Source of the DNA: Luteimicrobium xylanilyticum
GTDB lineage: Bacteria; Actinomycetota; Actinomycetes; Actinomycetales; Cellulomonadaceae
Direction: 5' to 3'
DNA length: 64,000 nucleotides
Assembly (NCBI RefSeq): GCF_009429125.1
Contig: NZ_CP045529.1
Location: forward strand, 620,001-684,000
The notes under the pieces were generated by a model. It was given only the letters and a program-made list of their open reading frames with translations, was not told where the DNA came from and made no database searches. Shown here one piece after another: positions 33,596-42,898 of this stretch. The position numbers and the translations under genes are program-made. How positions within the stretch are numbered: the first letter of the stretch is position 1; each line of letters opens with the position of its first letter.

Positions 33596-33610
33596 CTGAC
33601 AACGCTGTCG
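33596..33610 (+). promoter_or_regulatory. LacI-like operator before the first glycosidase gene
   Basis: CTGACAACGCTGTCG, with GACA/TGTC arms, lies 13 bases before the start codon. A near-identical CTGACAATGCTGACC is found, on the minus strand, at 36880–36894 before the second glycosidase gene. The shared element suggests common control by a LacI-type repressor not encoded in this window. Confidence 0.55.
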
Positions 33611-33622
33611 TGGAGGATGACG

Positions 33623-36600
33623 ATGACCCTGCACCACTCCCGTGGACCGCTGGCCGGCGCCCGTTGGCGTCAGGCCGTCGCAGCCGCCGGCGCGCTCGCT
33701 CTCGCCGCCGGCCTCGCGCTCGTCGGGGCGGCGGGCGCGAGCGCCCAGGCCGGCCCGGGCACCCCGCACGACGGCGGAGCACACGGCGGCTCGTCCGCGC
33801 CGGCCCCGGCCTACCCGTCCGTCGGGGCGGGCACGCACGTGCTCGACGACGCGACCTACCTCCAGGGCTTCGACGAGCCCGCGTGGTACGAGGCGAACAT
33901 CCCGTTCGTCGACCTGCCCGACACGACGATCCAGGACGTCTACTACTACCGGTGGCAGGTCGCCAAGGAGCACCTGCGGTACACCGACCCGGAGAACGGC
34001 TGGATCTCGACGGAGTTCCTGGACTGCTGCAGCTACGCGGCCCCCTACCAGGCCATCAACGCGGCGGCCGGGCACCAGCTCACCGAGAACCGGTGGCTGC
34101 GCGACACGAGCTACGCGGACGACTACCTCCGGTTCTGGCTCACCGGCGCCGGGGCGGGCGCCAAGCCCGCCACCGACGACGTCAACAAGGACACGACGGA
34201 CTGGGCGCACGAGTACAGCGTCTGGCTCGCGACCGCGGCCTACGAGCAGGCGCAGGTCACCGGCGACGTCGCCGGGCTGCGCGACCTCCTGCCCGCCCTG
34301 GTGAAGCAGTACCGCGGCTGGGACGGCCAGTACGACAAGGCCCTCGGCCTCTACTGGTCGGTGCCCGTGTGGGACGCCATGGAGTACTCGGCGTCGTCCT
34401 ACGAGTCCTCCGACCCCTATCACGGCGGCGCCGGCTACCGACCGACGCTCAACTCGTACCAGTACGGCGACGCGCGGGCCATCAGCGCGATCGCAAGCCT
34501 GCTCGGTGACCGGTCGCTCGCGCGGGAGTACGCCCAGCGCGCGTCGTCGATCCGGACGGCGATGCAGAAGTGGCTCTGGGACCCCGACCGCGGCTTCTAC
34601 TACGCCATGCCGCGCGACGACAACCCCGACCACCACCTGTCGAGCACGCGCGAGGAGATCGGCTACCTGCCCTGGATGTTCGGCGCCGCGGAGCCGAAGG
34701 ACGCCACCGCGTGGTCCCAGCTGCTCGACCCGCAGGGCTTCGCGAGCGCGTTCGGCCCGACGACGGCAGAGCGCCGGAGCCCGCTGTTCATGAAGGACGC
34801 CGGGAGCTGCTGTCGCTGGGACGGCCCGAGCTGGCCGTTCGCGACGTCGCAGACGCTCACGGGGCTCGCCAACCTGCTCGACGACGACCCGGCGCAGTCC
34901 ACGATCACGAAGGACGACTACGCGGCGGCCCTGCTCACCTACGCGAAGACGCAGACGAAGGACGGGAAGCCGTACGTCGCCGAGGCGCACGACCCGGACC
35001 AGGACCGCTGGATCTACGACGGTACGAACCACAGCGAGGACTACAACCACTCGACGTTCGACGACCTCGTGCTCTCCGGGCTGCTCGGCCTGCGACCACA
35101 GACCGGGGACACGCTGAAGATCCAGCCGCTCGCGCCGTCGTCGTGGGACCACTTCGCAGCCGAGAACGTCCCGTACCACGGGCACAACGTGACGCTCCTG
35201 TGGGACCGCGACGGCTCGCACTACCACCGCGGGGCGGGCATGCGCGTGTACGTCGACGGGCGCCTCGTCCAGTCGTCGCGGACGCTGCGCGACCTCACGG
35301 TGCACGTCGGGCGGACCGTCTCGGCGTCGTCGGACGAGCACCTCGTGAACGACGCCGCGAACCCGCTGCGGACCGGGTACCCGAAGCCCGTCACGTCCTA
35401 CACGTGGCGGAACGACAACGCCTGGAACGCCCTCGACGGCAAGGTCTTCTACGCGAACGTCCCCGAGGACACCCGCTGGACGAACTACGCGTCGCCGAAC
35501 GCGCAGGACTGGTACGGCGTCGACTTCGGTGCGCCGACCGTCGTGAGCGACGTGCGCTGGTACGGGTACGACGACGGCGGGGGAGTCAGGCCCGCGGCCG
35601 ACTACCGGCTGCAGTACTGGGCCGGGTCGGGGGCCGACGCGGCCTGGCAGGACGTGCCCCGGCAGACGCGGGCCGAGAAGGCTCCGGTCGGCAACGGCCT
35701 CAACCGGATCACGTTCCCGCCGCTCACGACGTCGAGGATCCGTCTCCTCTTCACCAACCCGAGCGGGGCCTTCGTCGGGGTGAGCGAGCTGCAGTCGTGG
35801 TCGGCGTCGAGCACGGACGCGACCGTGAGCGTCGGGGGTGCGGGCGCGAGCGGCGTCGTGGTGGTGCGCGACGCGACACCCGTCTCCGTGACCGTGCGCG
35901 CCACGGGGGAGCGGAACCTCACGTCGCCGCGCGTCGCCCTCGCGCTGCCCGACGGGTGGAGCGCGAAGACCGTGGGCAGCGTGCCGCGCGTCGTGCACGC
36001 GGGCCGTGACGCGACCTGGCGGTTCACGCTGACCGCACCGTCGGACGCCGCGGCAGGTTCGCCGGCGACGCTCACGGCCACCGCGACGTACCGGGCCGGG
36101 CGCACCGTCGAGTCGACCCACCGGCGCCAGGCGCTCCGGGTCGCGTTCCCGCCCGGGCAGCAGGAACCGGTCGGGGCGTGGTCGCTCGACGAGGGTTCCG
36201 GGACCGTCGCCCACGACTCCGCCGGCGGTCACGACGCCACGCTGACCGGCGGTGCGACCTGGACCACCGGCCGGGACGCCGCCGCGGGCACGGCGCTCGC
36301 GCTCTCCGGGAGCGGGCAGTCCGCCCAGACGTCGGGGCCCGTCCTCGACACGGCAGGCAGCTTCACGGCGAGCGCCTGGGTCCGGCTCGACCGCCTCGGC
36401 TCGTGGGCGACCGCCGTGAGCCAGGACGGCGACGTCTCGAGCGGCTTCTACCTGCAGTACTCGCAGGCGGACGACCGGTTCGCGTTCTCGACGAGCGAGG
36501 GCCGGGCGCTCGCGGACGCCGTGCCCCAGGCGGGTCGCTGGTACCACCTGGTGGGCGTCCACGACGCCGACGCGGGCACGTACACGCTCTACGTCGACGG

Positions 36601-36784
36601 CGTGAAGCAGGCGAAGACCTGGGCGCAGCCGACGGGTGACGCGGCGCCGGGGCGGTTCGCGATCGGGCGCGGCTTCTCGGGTGGTGGTCCGAGCGACTTC
36701 TGGCCCGGCGCCGTCGACCAGGTGACCGTCTGGGACCGCGCGCTCTCGAGCAGCGAGGTGGAGGCGCTCGACGGCGGCGCCTGA
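33623..36784 (+). CDS. Secreted (alpha/alpha)6-barrel glycoside hydrolase with discoidin, NEW3 and LamG domains
   Basis: A 1053-residue exported enzyme. Sec signal peptide to about residue 43 (ASAQAG). Residues about 60–580 look like an MGH1/GH63-type (alpha/alpha)6 catalytic barrel: YYYRWQVAKEHLRY, DDYLRFWLTG, YYAMPRDDNPDHH, WDGPSWPFATSQ and NHSEDYNHSTFDDLVLSGLLGL. The exact GH family is not certain. Then come an F5/8-type C (discoidin) module (SYTWRNDNAWNALDGK … GVSELQSW), an alpha-galactosidase NEW3-like module and a C-terminal LamG/concanavalin module (VGAWSLDEGSGTVAHDS … FTASAWVRLDRLG). ATG 33623 sits six bases after GGAGG; ATG 33617 is an alternative. It probably feeds the upstream sugar importer. 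Confidence 0.82.
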   Translation: MTLHHSRGPLAGARWRQAVAAAGALALAAGLALVGAAGASAQAGPGTPHDGGAHGGSSAPAPAYPSVGAGTHVLDDATYLQGFDEPAWYEANIPFVDLPDTTIQDVYYYRWQVAKEHLRYTDPENGWISTEFLDCCSYAAPYQAINAAAGHQLTENRWLRDTSYADDYLRFWLTGAGAGAKPATDDVNKDTTDWAHEYSVWLATAAYEQAQVTGDVAGLRDLLPALVKQYRGWDGQYDKALGLYWSVPVWDAMEYSASSYESSDPYHGGAGYRPTLNSYQYGDARAISAIASLLGDRSLAREYAQRASSIRTAMQKWLWDPDRGFYYAMPRDDNPDHHLSSTREEIGYLPWMFGAAEPKDATAWSQLLDPQGFASAFGPTTAERRSPLFMKDAGSCCRWDGPSWPFATSQTLTGLANLLDDDPAQSTITKDDYAAALLTYAKTQTKDGKPYVAEAHDPDQDRWIYDGTNHSEDYNHSTFDDLVLSGLLGLRPQTGDTLKIQPLAPSSWDHFAAENVPYHGHNVTLLWDRDGSHYHRGAGMRVYVDGRLVQSSRTLRDLTVHVGRTVSASSDEHLVNDAANPLRTGYPKPVTSYTWRNDNAWNALDGKVFYANVPEDTRWTNYASPNAQDWYGVDFGAPTVVSDVRWYGYDDGGGVRPAADYRLQYWAGSGADAAWQDVPRQTRAEKAPVGNGLNRITFPPLTTSRIRLLFTNPSGAFVGVSELQSWSASSTDATVSVGGAGASGVVVVRDATPVSVTVRATGERNLTSPRVALALPDGWSAKTVGSVPRVVHAGRDATWRFTLTAPSDAAAGSPATLTATATYRAGRTVESTHRRQALRVAFPPGQQEPVGAWSLDEGSGTVAHDSAGGHDATLTGGATWTTGRDAAAGTALALSGSGQSAQTSGPVLDTAGSFTASAWVRLDRLGSWATAVSQDGDVSSGFYLQYSQADDRFAFSTSEGRALADAVPQAGRWYHLVGVHDADAGTYTLYVDGVKQAKTWAQPTGDAAPGRFAIGRGFSGGGPSDFWPGAVDQVTVWDRALSSSEVEALDGGA

Positions 36785-36879
36785 GCGCTCTTCGCTCGAC
36801 CTGGAGAACGGTTCGCTCAGAAGGCGACAGGTTCGGTGTTGAAAACTGTCGTTGAGTGCTCGTAACTGTTGCCTTTCCC

Positions 36880-36894
36880 GGTCAGCATTGTCAG
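36880..36894 (-). promoter_or_regulatory. LacI-like operator before the GH2 gene
   Basis: On the minus strand this reads CTGACAATGCTGACC, differing from the 33596–33610 element at three of 15 positions. It lies about 100 bases before the GH2 start, in a promoter region that is visibly A/T-richer than its surroundings. Confidence 0.5.
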
Positions 36895-36993
36895 ACTGTG
36901 TCTCGTTGGTGAGCGAAACCTGATCGAACGGGTGCCCACCGGCTCAGACACACCTCGCCGAGTTCCGGCTCAACGATGAGAAGAGGTAGGCAG

Positions 36994-39900
36994 ATGTTCG
37001 ACCCACCCCCCACCCGGGCCACGGGCCACGGGACCCGGCTGCTGCGCTCCGCAGCCGTCGGCGTCCTCGCGCTCGCGACCGCGGTCACGGTCGTCCCGAC
37101 GGCGACCGCCGGGACCCACACGGGCGTCGCCGACGCCCTGGCGTCCGCCGCGGCGCCGACGGTGGACCAGACCGGCCGCAGCGGGCTCCGCGCCGACTAC
37201 TACACGATCACCGACACGAACACGTTCGCGCTCGACCCGGCGAACCTCAAGGCGTCGGTCCTCGACCCGGACGTCGACGTCAACGACATGATCCCCGTCT
37301 ACAAGGCGATGACCGGGCAGACCGAGAACGTCGGCGTGCGCTGGTCGGGCTTCGTCACCGCGCCCAAGACGGGCGACTACACGTTCTCCGCGATCGGCGA
37401 CAACGGCTTCCGGCTGTGGGTCGGCGGCAGCGACGCGTCCGACCTGCTCATCGACTTCTGGGTCAACCAGTGGGACGTCGAGAAGACCGCCACGCACACG
37501 GTGCACCTCGAGGCCGGGCAGCCCGTGCCGTTCACGTTCGAGCAGTTCCAGGCGACCGGTGGCGCCAACGTCCACCTGAGCTGGCAGTCCGACGACGCCG
37601 GCGTCGCCAAGGAGGCCGTCCCGGCCTCCGCGTTCACGCCGCCGTCGGACTTCACGCCGTACGACGTCGACGCGACGATCCCCTCGAAGGGCAACAGCGT
37701 CGTCCTGACGTTCCCCGGCGCCGTGGCCGACACCGACGACCTGGCGCAGCACCTCCGCGTCCCGGTCGACGGGACCGACTACCCGATCAGCTCCGTCACG
37801 GCGAGCGGCAATCGCGTCACCGTCAAGCTCGGCGCCTCGGTGCTCGGCAACGCGTACGGCCGCGTCGTGTACGACGGCAAGGGCTCGCTCACTGCGGGCG
37901 GCGACAAGGTCCCCGGCTTCAACGCCGCGATCGACAACGCCTCGACCTACCAGCTCACCACCAAGTGGGCCAAGGACGTCGACCCGAACAACCCGCTGCC
38001 CGAGTACCCGCGCCCGCAGCTCACGCGTGACTCGTGGCAGAACCTCAACGGCAAGTGGGACTTCGAGCCCCTCACCGCAGCCGACACCGCACCGCCCACG
38101 AGCTGGGCCGACGCCAAGACGGCGGTCGTCCCGTACCCCATCGAGTCGCAGCTCTCGGGCATCCAGAAGCACTACGACCACTTCGCCTACCACCGCACGT
38201 TCACGGTGCCGTCGTCGTGGAAGATCGGCGACAAGCCGAACCAGCAGCGCCTCGAGCTCAACTTCGGCGCGGTCGACTACCGGGCCACCGTGTACGTCAA
38301 CGGCAAGGTCGTCGCCGAGCACACCGGCGGCTACGACGCCTTCACGGCCGACATCACCGACGCCGTCAAGAAGGGCCAGAACAACGTCGTCGTCCGTGTC
38401 ACGGACACCACCGGCGACCAGCCGAAGGGCAAGCAGTCGGCGAACCCGTCCGGGATCTTCTACACGCCGTCGTCGGGCATCTGGCAGACGGTCTGGATGG
38501 AGCCGGTGAAGCAGGTCCACGTGGACTCGCTCAAGCTCACCCCGCAGCTCTCCGAGGACTCGGCGGGCGACCCTCGTGACACGGTGCAGGTCACCGCGAA
38601 CGCGGCGGGCGCCTCGAAGAACGCCTCCGTCATCGTCACGGCGTTCGACGAGAAGGGCAGGAAGGTTGGCGCGACCTCGGGCGGCGCGAACGAGCAGCTC
38701 GACCTGCGGATCGCGAACTCGCACCGCTGGACGCCCGACGACCCGTACCTGTACACGCTCAAGGTCCAGCTCCACGACGGGGCCTCGAAGGACACGGTCG
38801 GCAGCTACGTCGGCGTCCGGTCCATCGGGATCAAGAGCATCGACGGGGTGAACCGGATCGTCCTCAACGGCAAGCAGACCTTCCTGCTGTCGACCCTCGA
38901 CCAGGGCTTCTGGCCCGACGGCGTGTACACCGCGCCGACGGACGAGGCGCTCAAGTGGGACATCCAGACCACGAAGGACCTGGGCTTCAACACGATCCGC
39001 AAGCACATCAAGGTCGAGCCGCAGCGCTGGTACTACGACGCCGACAAGATCGGCATGATGGTCTGGCAGGACATGCCGTCCGGGTCGAACAACACCACCG
39101 CCCAGCAGGACGAGTGGAAGTCCGAGCTCAAGCGCATGATCGACCAGCACATCTCGACGACGTCGATCATCGGCTGGATCCCGTTCAACGAGGGCTGGGG
39201 CCAGTGGGGCATCCCGGAGGCCGCGGACGTCGCGAAGTCGATCAAGGCGCAGGACCCCTCGCGCCTCGTGAACACCCGCAGCGGCCAGAACTGCTGCAAC
39301 ATGCCCGGTGACACCCACTCGGGCGACATCATCGACTACCACGACTACACAGGCCCGGGGGACCCCGAGCCCGACGCCACGCGCGCCGCGATCGACGGCG
39401 AGCACGGCGGCTTCTCGCTCGCGACCCTCGGCCACATGTGGGCCGGCGGCTCGATCAACCCCTACGGCGAGGTGACCGACTCCAAGAGCCTCACCGACGC
39501 CTACGTGGAGAACACGGCGAAGCTCGTCGGGTTCGCGCGCGACCACCTGTCCGGCTCCGTGTACACCCAGCTCACGGATGTCGAGGGTGAGCTCAACGGG
39601 TTCTTCACCTACGACCGTCGCATCTCCAAGATGGACCGGTCGCGCGTGAAGGCCATCAACAAGGAGGTCCTCGCGGCCGGTGCAGGCGAGCCTGCGAAGA
39701 AGGGACGCGGCGGCGTCGTCGGCGTCGGGGCGTGGAGCTTCGACGCGGCCAACGGCGTGACCGTGCCCGACCAGAGCGGGCGGGCCGGGGCGGCGACGCT
39801 CGTCGGTGGCGCGACGCTGGTCGACGGGAAGCACGGCAAGGCTGTCGGGCTGGACGGCAAGACCGCCCAGGCGACGGCGTCCGTGCCGAAGCTCGACACG

Positions 39901-40350
39901 ACGCAGAGCTACTCGGTCTCGGCATGGGTCCGCATGGACGCGCTCCCGACCGCGTACTCGACCGCCGTGGCAGCGAACAGCGTCCAGTCGGGCGGATCGA
40001 GCCCCTTCTTCCTGCAGTACAGCGGGTCGGACAACCCGCAGCAGGGGTTCGCGTTCAGCTTCCCGAACGGCCCGCGCGCCATCGCGTCGGACGTCAAGGT
40101 CCAGGTGGGGCAGTGGTACCACGTGGTCGGTGTGCGTGACGCCGACGCGGGGACCATCGCCCTCTACGTGAACGGCGCCCTGCAGAGCACCCAGAAGACG
40201 ACCGAGACGCACGCCACGAGCGGCACCGTGTCGATCGGCCGGGCGCAGTGGCAGGGCGACGACGTCGACTTCCTCAAGGGAGCCGTCGACGACGTCCACG
40301 TGTTCGACCGGGCCCTGACCGCGCAGGACGTGGCCAAGCTCGCGAAGTAG
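36994..40350 (+). CDS. Secreted GH2-family glycosidase with PA14 and LamG domains
   Basis: A 1118-residue exported retaining exo-glycosidase. Signal peptide to about residue 31. A PA14 module follows (LRADYYTITDTNTF … NVHLSWQSDD, about residues 48–195). GH2 domains come next: sugar-binding jelly roll (LTRDSWQNLNGKWDFEP … GIWQTVWMEPV), immunoglobulin-like domain and TIM barrel. The acid/base is Glu733 in PFNEGWGQW and the nucleophile is most likely Glu803 in DGEHGGF, about 70 residues apart as usual for GH2. The C-terminal LamG module matches that of the preceding gene. ATG 36994 follows AGAAGAGG. Substrate could be a beta-galactoside, arabinopyranoside or glucuronide. Confidence 0.88.
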   Translation: MFDPPPTRATGHGTRLLRSAAVGVLALATAVTVVPTATAGTHTGVADALASAAAPTVDQTGRSGLRADYYTITDTNTFALDPANLKASVLDPDVDVNDMIPVYKAMTGQTENVGVRWSGFVTAPKTGDYTFSAIGDNGFRLWVGGSDASDLLIDFWVNQWDVEKTATHTVHLEAGQPVPFTFEQFQATGGANVHLSWQSDDAGVAKEAVPASAFTPPSDFTPYDVDATIPSKGNSVVLTFPGAVADTDDLAQHLRVPVDGTDYPISSVTASGNRVTVKLGASVLGNAYGRVVYDGKGSLTAGGDKVPGFNAAIDNASTYQLTTKWAKDVDPNNPLPEYPRPQLTRDSWQNLNGKWDFEPLTAADTAPPTSWADAKTAVVPYPIESQLSGIQKHYDHFAYHRTFTVPSSWKIGDKPNQQRLELNFGAVDYRATVYVNGKVVAEHTGGYDAFTADITDAVKKGQNNVVVRVTDTTGDQPKGKQSANPSGIFYTPSSGIWQTVWMEPVKQVHVDSLKLTPQLSEDSAGDPRDTVQVTANAAGASKNASVIVTAFDEKGRKVGATSGGANEQLDLRIANSHRWTPDDPYLYTLKVQLHDGASKDTVGSYVGVRSIGIKSIDGVNRIVLNGKQTFLLSTLDQGFWPDGVYTAPTDEALKWDIQTTKDLGFNTIRKHIKVEPQRWYYDADKIGMMVWQDMPSGSNNTTAQQDEWKSELKRMIDQHISTTSIIGWIPFNEGWGQWGIPEAADVAKSIKAQDPSRLVNTRSGQNCCNMPGDTHSGDIIDYHDYTGPGDPEPDATRAAIDGEHGGFSLATLGHMWAGGSINPYGEVTDSKSLTDAYVENTAKLVGFARDHLSGSVYTQLTDVEGELNGFFTYDRRISKMDRSRVKAINKEVLAAGAGEPAKKGRGGVVGVGAWSFDAANGVTVPDQSGRAGAATLVGGATLVDGKHGKAVGLDGKTAQATASVPKLDTTQSYSVSAWVRMDALPTAYSTAVAANSVQSGGSSPFFLQYSGSDNPQQGFAFSFPNGPRAIASDVKVQVGQWYHVVGVRDADAGTIALYVNGALQSTQKTTETHATSGTVSIGRAQWQGDDVDFLKGAVDDVHVFDRALTAQDVAKLAK

Positions 40351-40359
40351 CACGACACG

Positions 40360-40391
40360 CCGGGGCGGGCCGTCCGAGCGGTCCGCCCCGG
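40360..40391. terminator. Hairpin terminator between GH2 and fic genes
   Basis: CCGGGGCGGGCC and GGTCCGCCCCGG pair with one mismatch around an 8-base loop, starting 10 bases after the GH2 stop and ending 6 bases before the convergent fic stop. It can serve both strands. Confidence 0.8.
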
Positions 40392-40396
40392 GGTGT

Positions 40397-41662
40397 CTAC
40401 GGCGCCGGACGGGCTCGCGGCAGCGCGGTCGGCTGGATGCCGGGCACGAGACGGTCCATCATCCGCAGGAGCGAGGGCGCTTGGAACACCTCCGAGCGCT
40501 TGAACCGTCCACCGGCGGGCTCGAGCACGCCGACCTCGACGAGATGGCCGAGAGCCGAGTGCGCGGTCGGCGGCGAGACGCCGAGCGACGCGGCCAGGAA
40601 GCGCGCCGTGACGACGGGCTGCTCGGACAGCACGTCGAGGGTTCGGCGCGCCGCCGAGCCTGCCCGGAGACCGGCGGTCCTCTCCTCCCAGTCGGCGGCG
40701 ACGTCCTCCGACTCGTCGATCACGCGGGCGGTCTCGTCGCACGCGTCGGCGAGGACGTCGGCGAAGTAGCCCACGAACTGGCTGACCGCCTCCGGGCGTT
40801 CGCCCGGTTCCGCGTGGCGGAACGCCGTGAGCCGTCGCACGTACTCGTCCGTGTCCCGGCGCAGCACGATCGAGAGCGGGAGGACACCGTGGTCGAGGAC
40901 CTTCGCGCGCGCGAGGTAGCCGTGGACGAGCACGCGTCCCGTGCGGCCGTTGCCGTCCTCGTACGGGTGGATCGTCTCGAGCTGGGCGTGGAGGATCGCA
41001 GCCTTGACGAGGGGGTTGTCGGGGCTGTGGTTCGCGTACCCGAGAAGGTTCGCCATGAGCCCGGGAACCAGCTCCGCGGGCGGGGCGACGTAGGACGCCG
41101 TCAGCTTCGAGCCGCCGCCGATCTGCACGTCGACCTCGCGATAGCCGCCCCTGTGGGTCGCGGGCGCGATGGTCCGGTGGATCGCGTGGATCGAGCGGTC
41201 GGTCCACGGCTCCCGCAGGGACTCGACGCCCGCCCGCACGGATGCGAGGTTCCCGAGGATGGCGTCCGCGGTGTCGAGGTGGTCGAACTGGTAGCCGGAG
41301 AGGCCCGGGTCCCGGCTCCTCAGCTGGGCGACCACGACGTTGCGCGGCGTCTCTCGGAGCCCCTCGATCCAGGACGACGAGATCGACTCGCTCCGGAGGA
41401 GCGTCGAGTAGAGCATCGGCACCGGACGGTCACGGAGGCGCTGCGCGACCGCGCCGACCGTCGCCGACGCGTCGGCGATCGCCTCGGCCGCGTCGCTGTC
41501 GACCAGCGGGCTCATCCGCTCGTCGAGCGGTGCCGGGAAGTACCGGCGGCGGTAGGTGCCGCCGCGACGGTCCCGGCTGCGCGGGGCCGTCAGGTCGGGG
41601 CGCTGGCGCTCGGTCACCCAGAGCTGTCCGACATCCACGGGCGCCGCCTTCCTCTCGACCAC
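40397..41662 (-). CDS. Fic-family protein (class II) with C-terminal winged helix
   Basis: Probable AMP-transferase that attaches AMP from ATP to a protein hydroxyl. 421 residues, GTG start. The Fic core motif is HPYEDGNGRTGR at residues 232–243, intact. An N-terminal inhibitory helix carries SSWIEG (S-x3-E-G, Glu100), which in class II Fic proteins blocks ATP binding until relieved. The flap YREVDVQIGGG precedes the core. The C-terminal 90 residues (ARRTLDVLSEQPVVTARFLAASLGVSPPTAHSALGHLVEVGVLEP) form a winged helix, so it may bind DNA and regulate its own promoter, which contains a perfect palindrome. Target unknown; no antitoxin gene lies beside it. Confidence 0.9.
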   Translation of the reverse strand: MVERKAAPVDVGQLWVTERQRPDLTAPRSRDRRGGTYRRRYFPAPLDERMSPLVDSDAAEAIADASATVGAVAQRLRDRPVPMLYSTLLRSESISSSWIEGLRETPRNVVVAQLRSRDPGLSGYQFDHLDTADAILGNLASVRAGVESLREPWTDRSIHAIHRTIAPATHRGGYREVDVQIGGGSKLTASYVAPPAELVPGLMANLLGYANHSPDNPLVKAAILHAQLETIHPYEDGNGRTGRVLVHGYLARAKVLDHGVLPLSIVLRRDTDEYVRRLTAFRHAEPGERPEAVSQFVGYFADVLADACDETARVIDESEDVAADWEERTAGLRAGSAARRTLDVLSEQPVVTARFLAASLGVSPPTAHSALGHLVEVGVLEPAGGRFKRSEVFQAPSLLRMMDRLVPGIQPTALPRARPAP

Positions 41663-41667
41663 CTGCG

Positions 41668-41693
41668 GTTAAGGTTGTCTCACTAACCTTAAC
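41668..41693. promoter_or_regulatory. Palindrome directly upstream of fic
   Basis: GTTAAGGTT and AACCTTAAC are perfect inverted repeats separated by eight bases, starting six bases before the fic start codon. It is an A/T-rich island in a GC-rich context. A candidate operator, possibly for the winged-helix domain of Fic itself. Confidence 0.7.
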
Positions 41694-41749
41694 TCTAGAT
41701 GCCCGAAAGGAAGGGGGACGTCGTCCTGTCGGAGTTGAACCGACGCCGC

Positions 41750-42727
41750 TCAGACCGTGACGACGACCTTGCCCACGTGCTCGCCGGACACCAGGCGCGC
41801 GAACCCGTCGGCCGCGCGCGCGAGCGGGTAGGTCGAGTCGATCGTCGGCCGGACGCCGGTCCGCGTGACGAGGGCCAGGAGCGACTCCAGGTCCGCACGC
41901 GTCCCCATCGTCACGCCCTGCACGCGCAGCTCGGTGAAGAAGATCCGGCTCAGCTCGACGGCGTCCGGGTCGCCCGTGGTCGCGCCCGCCGTGACGAGCG
42001 TCCCGCCCGGACGCAGCGACCGGACCGAGTGCGACCACGTCGCCTTCCCGACCGTCTCGACGACCGCGTCGACCTTCCCCGGCAGCCGCTCGCCCGACTC
42101 GAAGGAGGCCGCAGCGCCGAGCCGCAGCGCCTCCGCGCGCTTGGCCTCCGACCGGGACGTCGCCCACACCTCGAGCCCTGCCGCCGCACCCAGCGTGATC
42201 GCCGCCGTCGCGACGCCGCCGCCCGCCCCCTGGACGAGCACCCGGTCGCCCGGCCGCACCCGCGCCGCCCGGAACAGCATCGAGTAGGCGGTGAGCCACG
42301 CCGTCGGGAGGCACGCCGCCTCCTCGGGTGACAGCCCGTCGGGGAGCGGCACGAGGTTCGCGGTCGGCACGGTCACGCGCTCGGCGAGGGTTCCCGCGAA
42401 CCGCTCCGACAGGAGGGTGCGCCGGTCGCCGGCCTCGGGTCCGGTCGCCTGGCCGTCGCCCCACACCACCCCGTGCACGACGACGTCCCGTCCGTCCGGC
42501 GTCCGGCCCACCGCGTCCGTGCCGAGCACCATCGGGAGCTGGTCCGCGCGGAGCCCGACGCCACGCAACGACCACAGGTCGTGCTGGTTGAGGCTCGCGG
42601 CGCGCACGTCGAGGGTCGTCCAGAACGGGGCGGCGTCGGCAGGCGGCTCCGGGTCGGGGCGTTCGCCGACCTTGAGCGCGGTCAGCGGGTCGTCGGGCGA
42701 GAAGCGGGCGGCGTAGGCGGCGAGCAT
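41750..42727 (-). CDS. Zinc-type alcohol dehydrogenase/quinone-oxidoreductase-like protein (MDR)
   Basis: A 325-residue NADPH-dependent medium-chain oxidoreductase. The N-terminal GroES-like domain has RAASLNQHDLWSLRG and VLGTDAVGRTPDG, without the Cys ligands of zinc enzymes, so it fits the zinc-free quinone-oxidoreductase group. The cofactor loop is VLVQGAGGGVATAAITLG, with NADP-type SRSEAKRAEA after the second strand. The substrate is probably a quinone or enone. ATG 42727 follows TAGCGT at six bases, a leaderless signature. Confidence 0.88.
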   Translation of the reverse strand: MLAAYAARFSPDDPLTALKVGERPDPEPPADAAPFWTTLDVRAASLNQHDLWSLRGVGLRADQLPMVLGTDAVGRTPDGRDVVVHGVVWGDGQATGPEAGDRRTLLSERFAGTLAERVTVPTANLVPLPDGLSPEEAACLPTAWLTAYSMLFRAARVRPGDRVLVQGAGGGVATAAITLGAAAGLEVWATSRSEAKRAEALRLGAAASFESGERLPGKVDAVVETVGKATWSHSVRSLRPGGTLVTAGATTGDPDAVELSRIFFTELRVQGVTMGTRADLESLLALVTRTGVRPTIDSTYPLARAADGFARLVSGEHVGKVVVTV

Positions 42728-42733
42728 CCCCTC

Positions 42734-42739
42734 ACGCTA
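42734..42739 (-). promoter_or_regulatory. Leaderless-type -10 box of the MDR gene
   Basis: TAGCGT on the minus strand is six bases from the ATG at 42727. Confidence 0.5.
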
Positions 42740-42898
42740 CGTGCGCCGTCGGCGGGTTCACGGCAACCGCGACGCCCGGTCCGTCGACCGGTGATACCGC
42801 GAGTCGCACCGGCCGGCGGGCCCCGGCCCCGGCTGTCCTCCTGATGGCGGTGGTCGTGCCGGGTCGTGCCGGGTCTGCCAGTCTGGTGGTCCGGACGG

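Noticed and set aside
36970-40353. A 1127-codon open frame antisense to the GH2 gene
   Set aside because: Composition artefact: Arg/Val/Gly/Asp-rich with no domains, exactly opposite a well-supported glycosidase.
41730-41760. GGTTCAACTCC-like segment suggesting a tRNA 3' end
   Set aside because: No cloverleaf can be built around it; acceptor and anticodon stems are missing.
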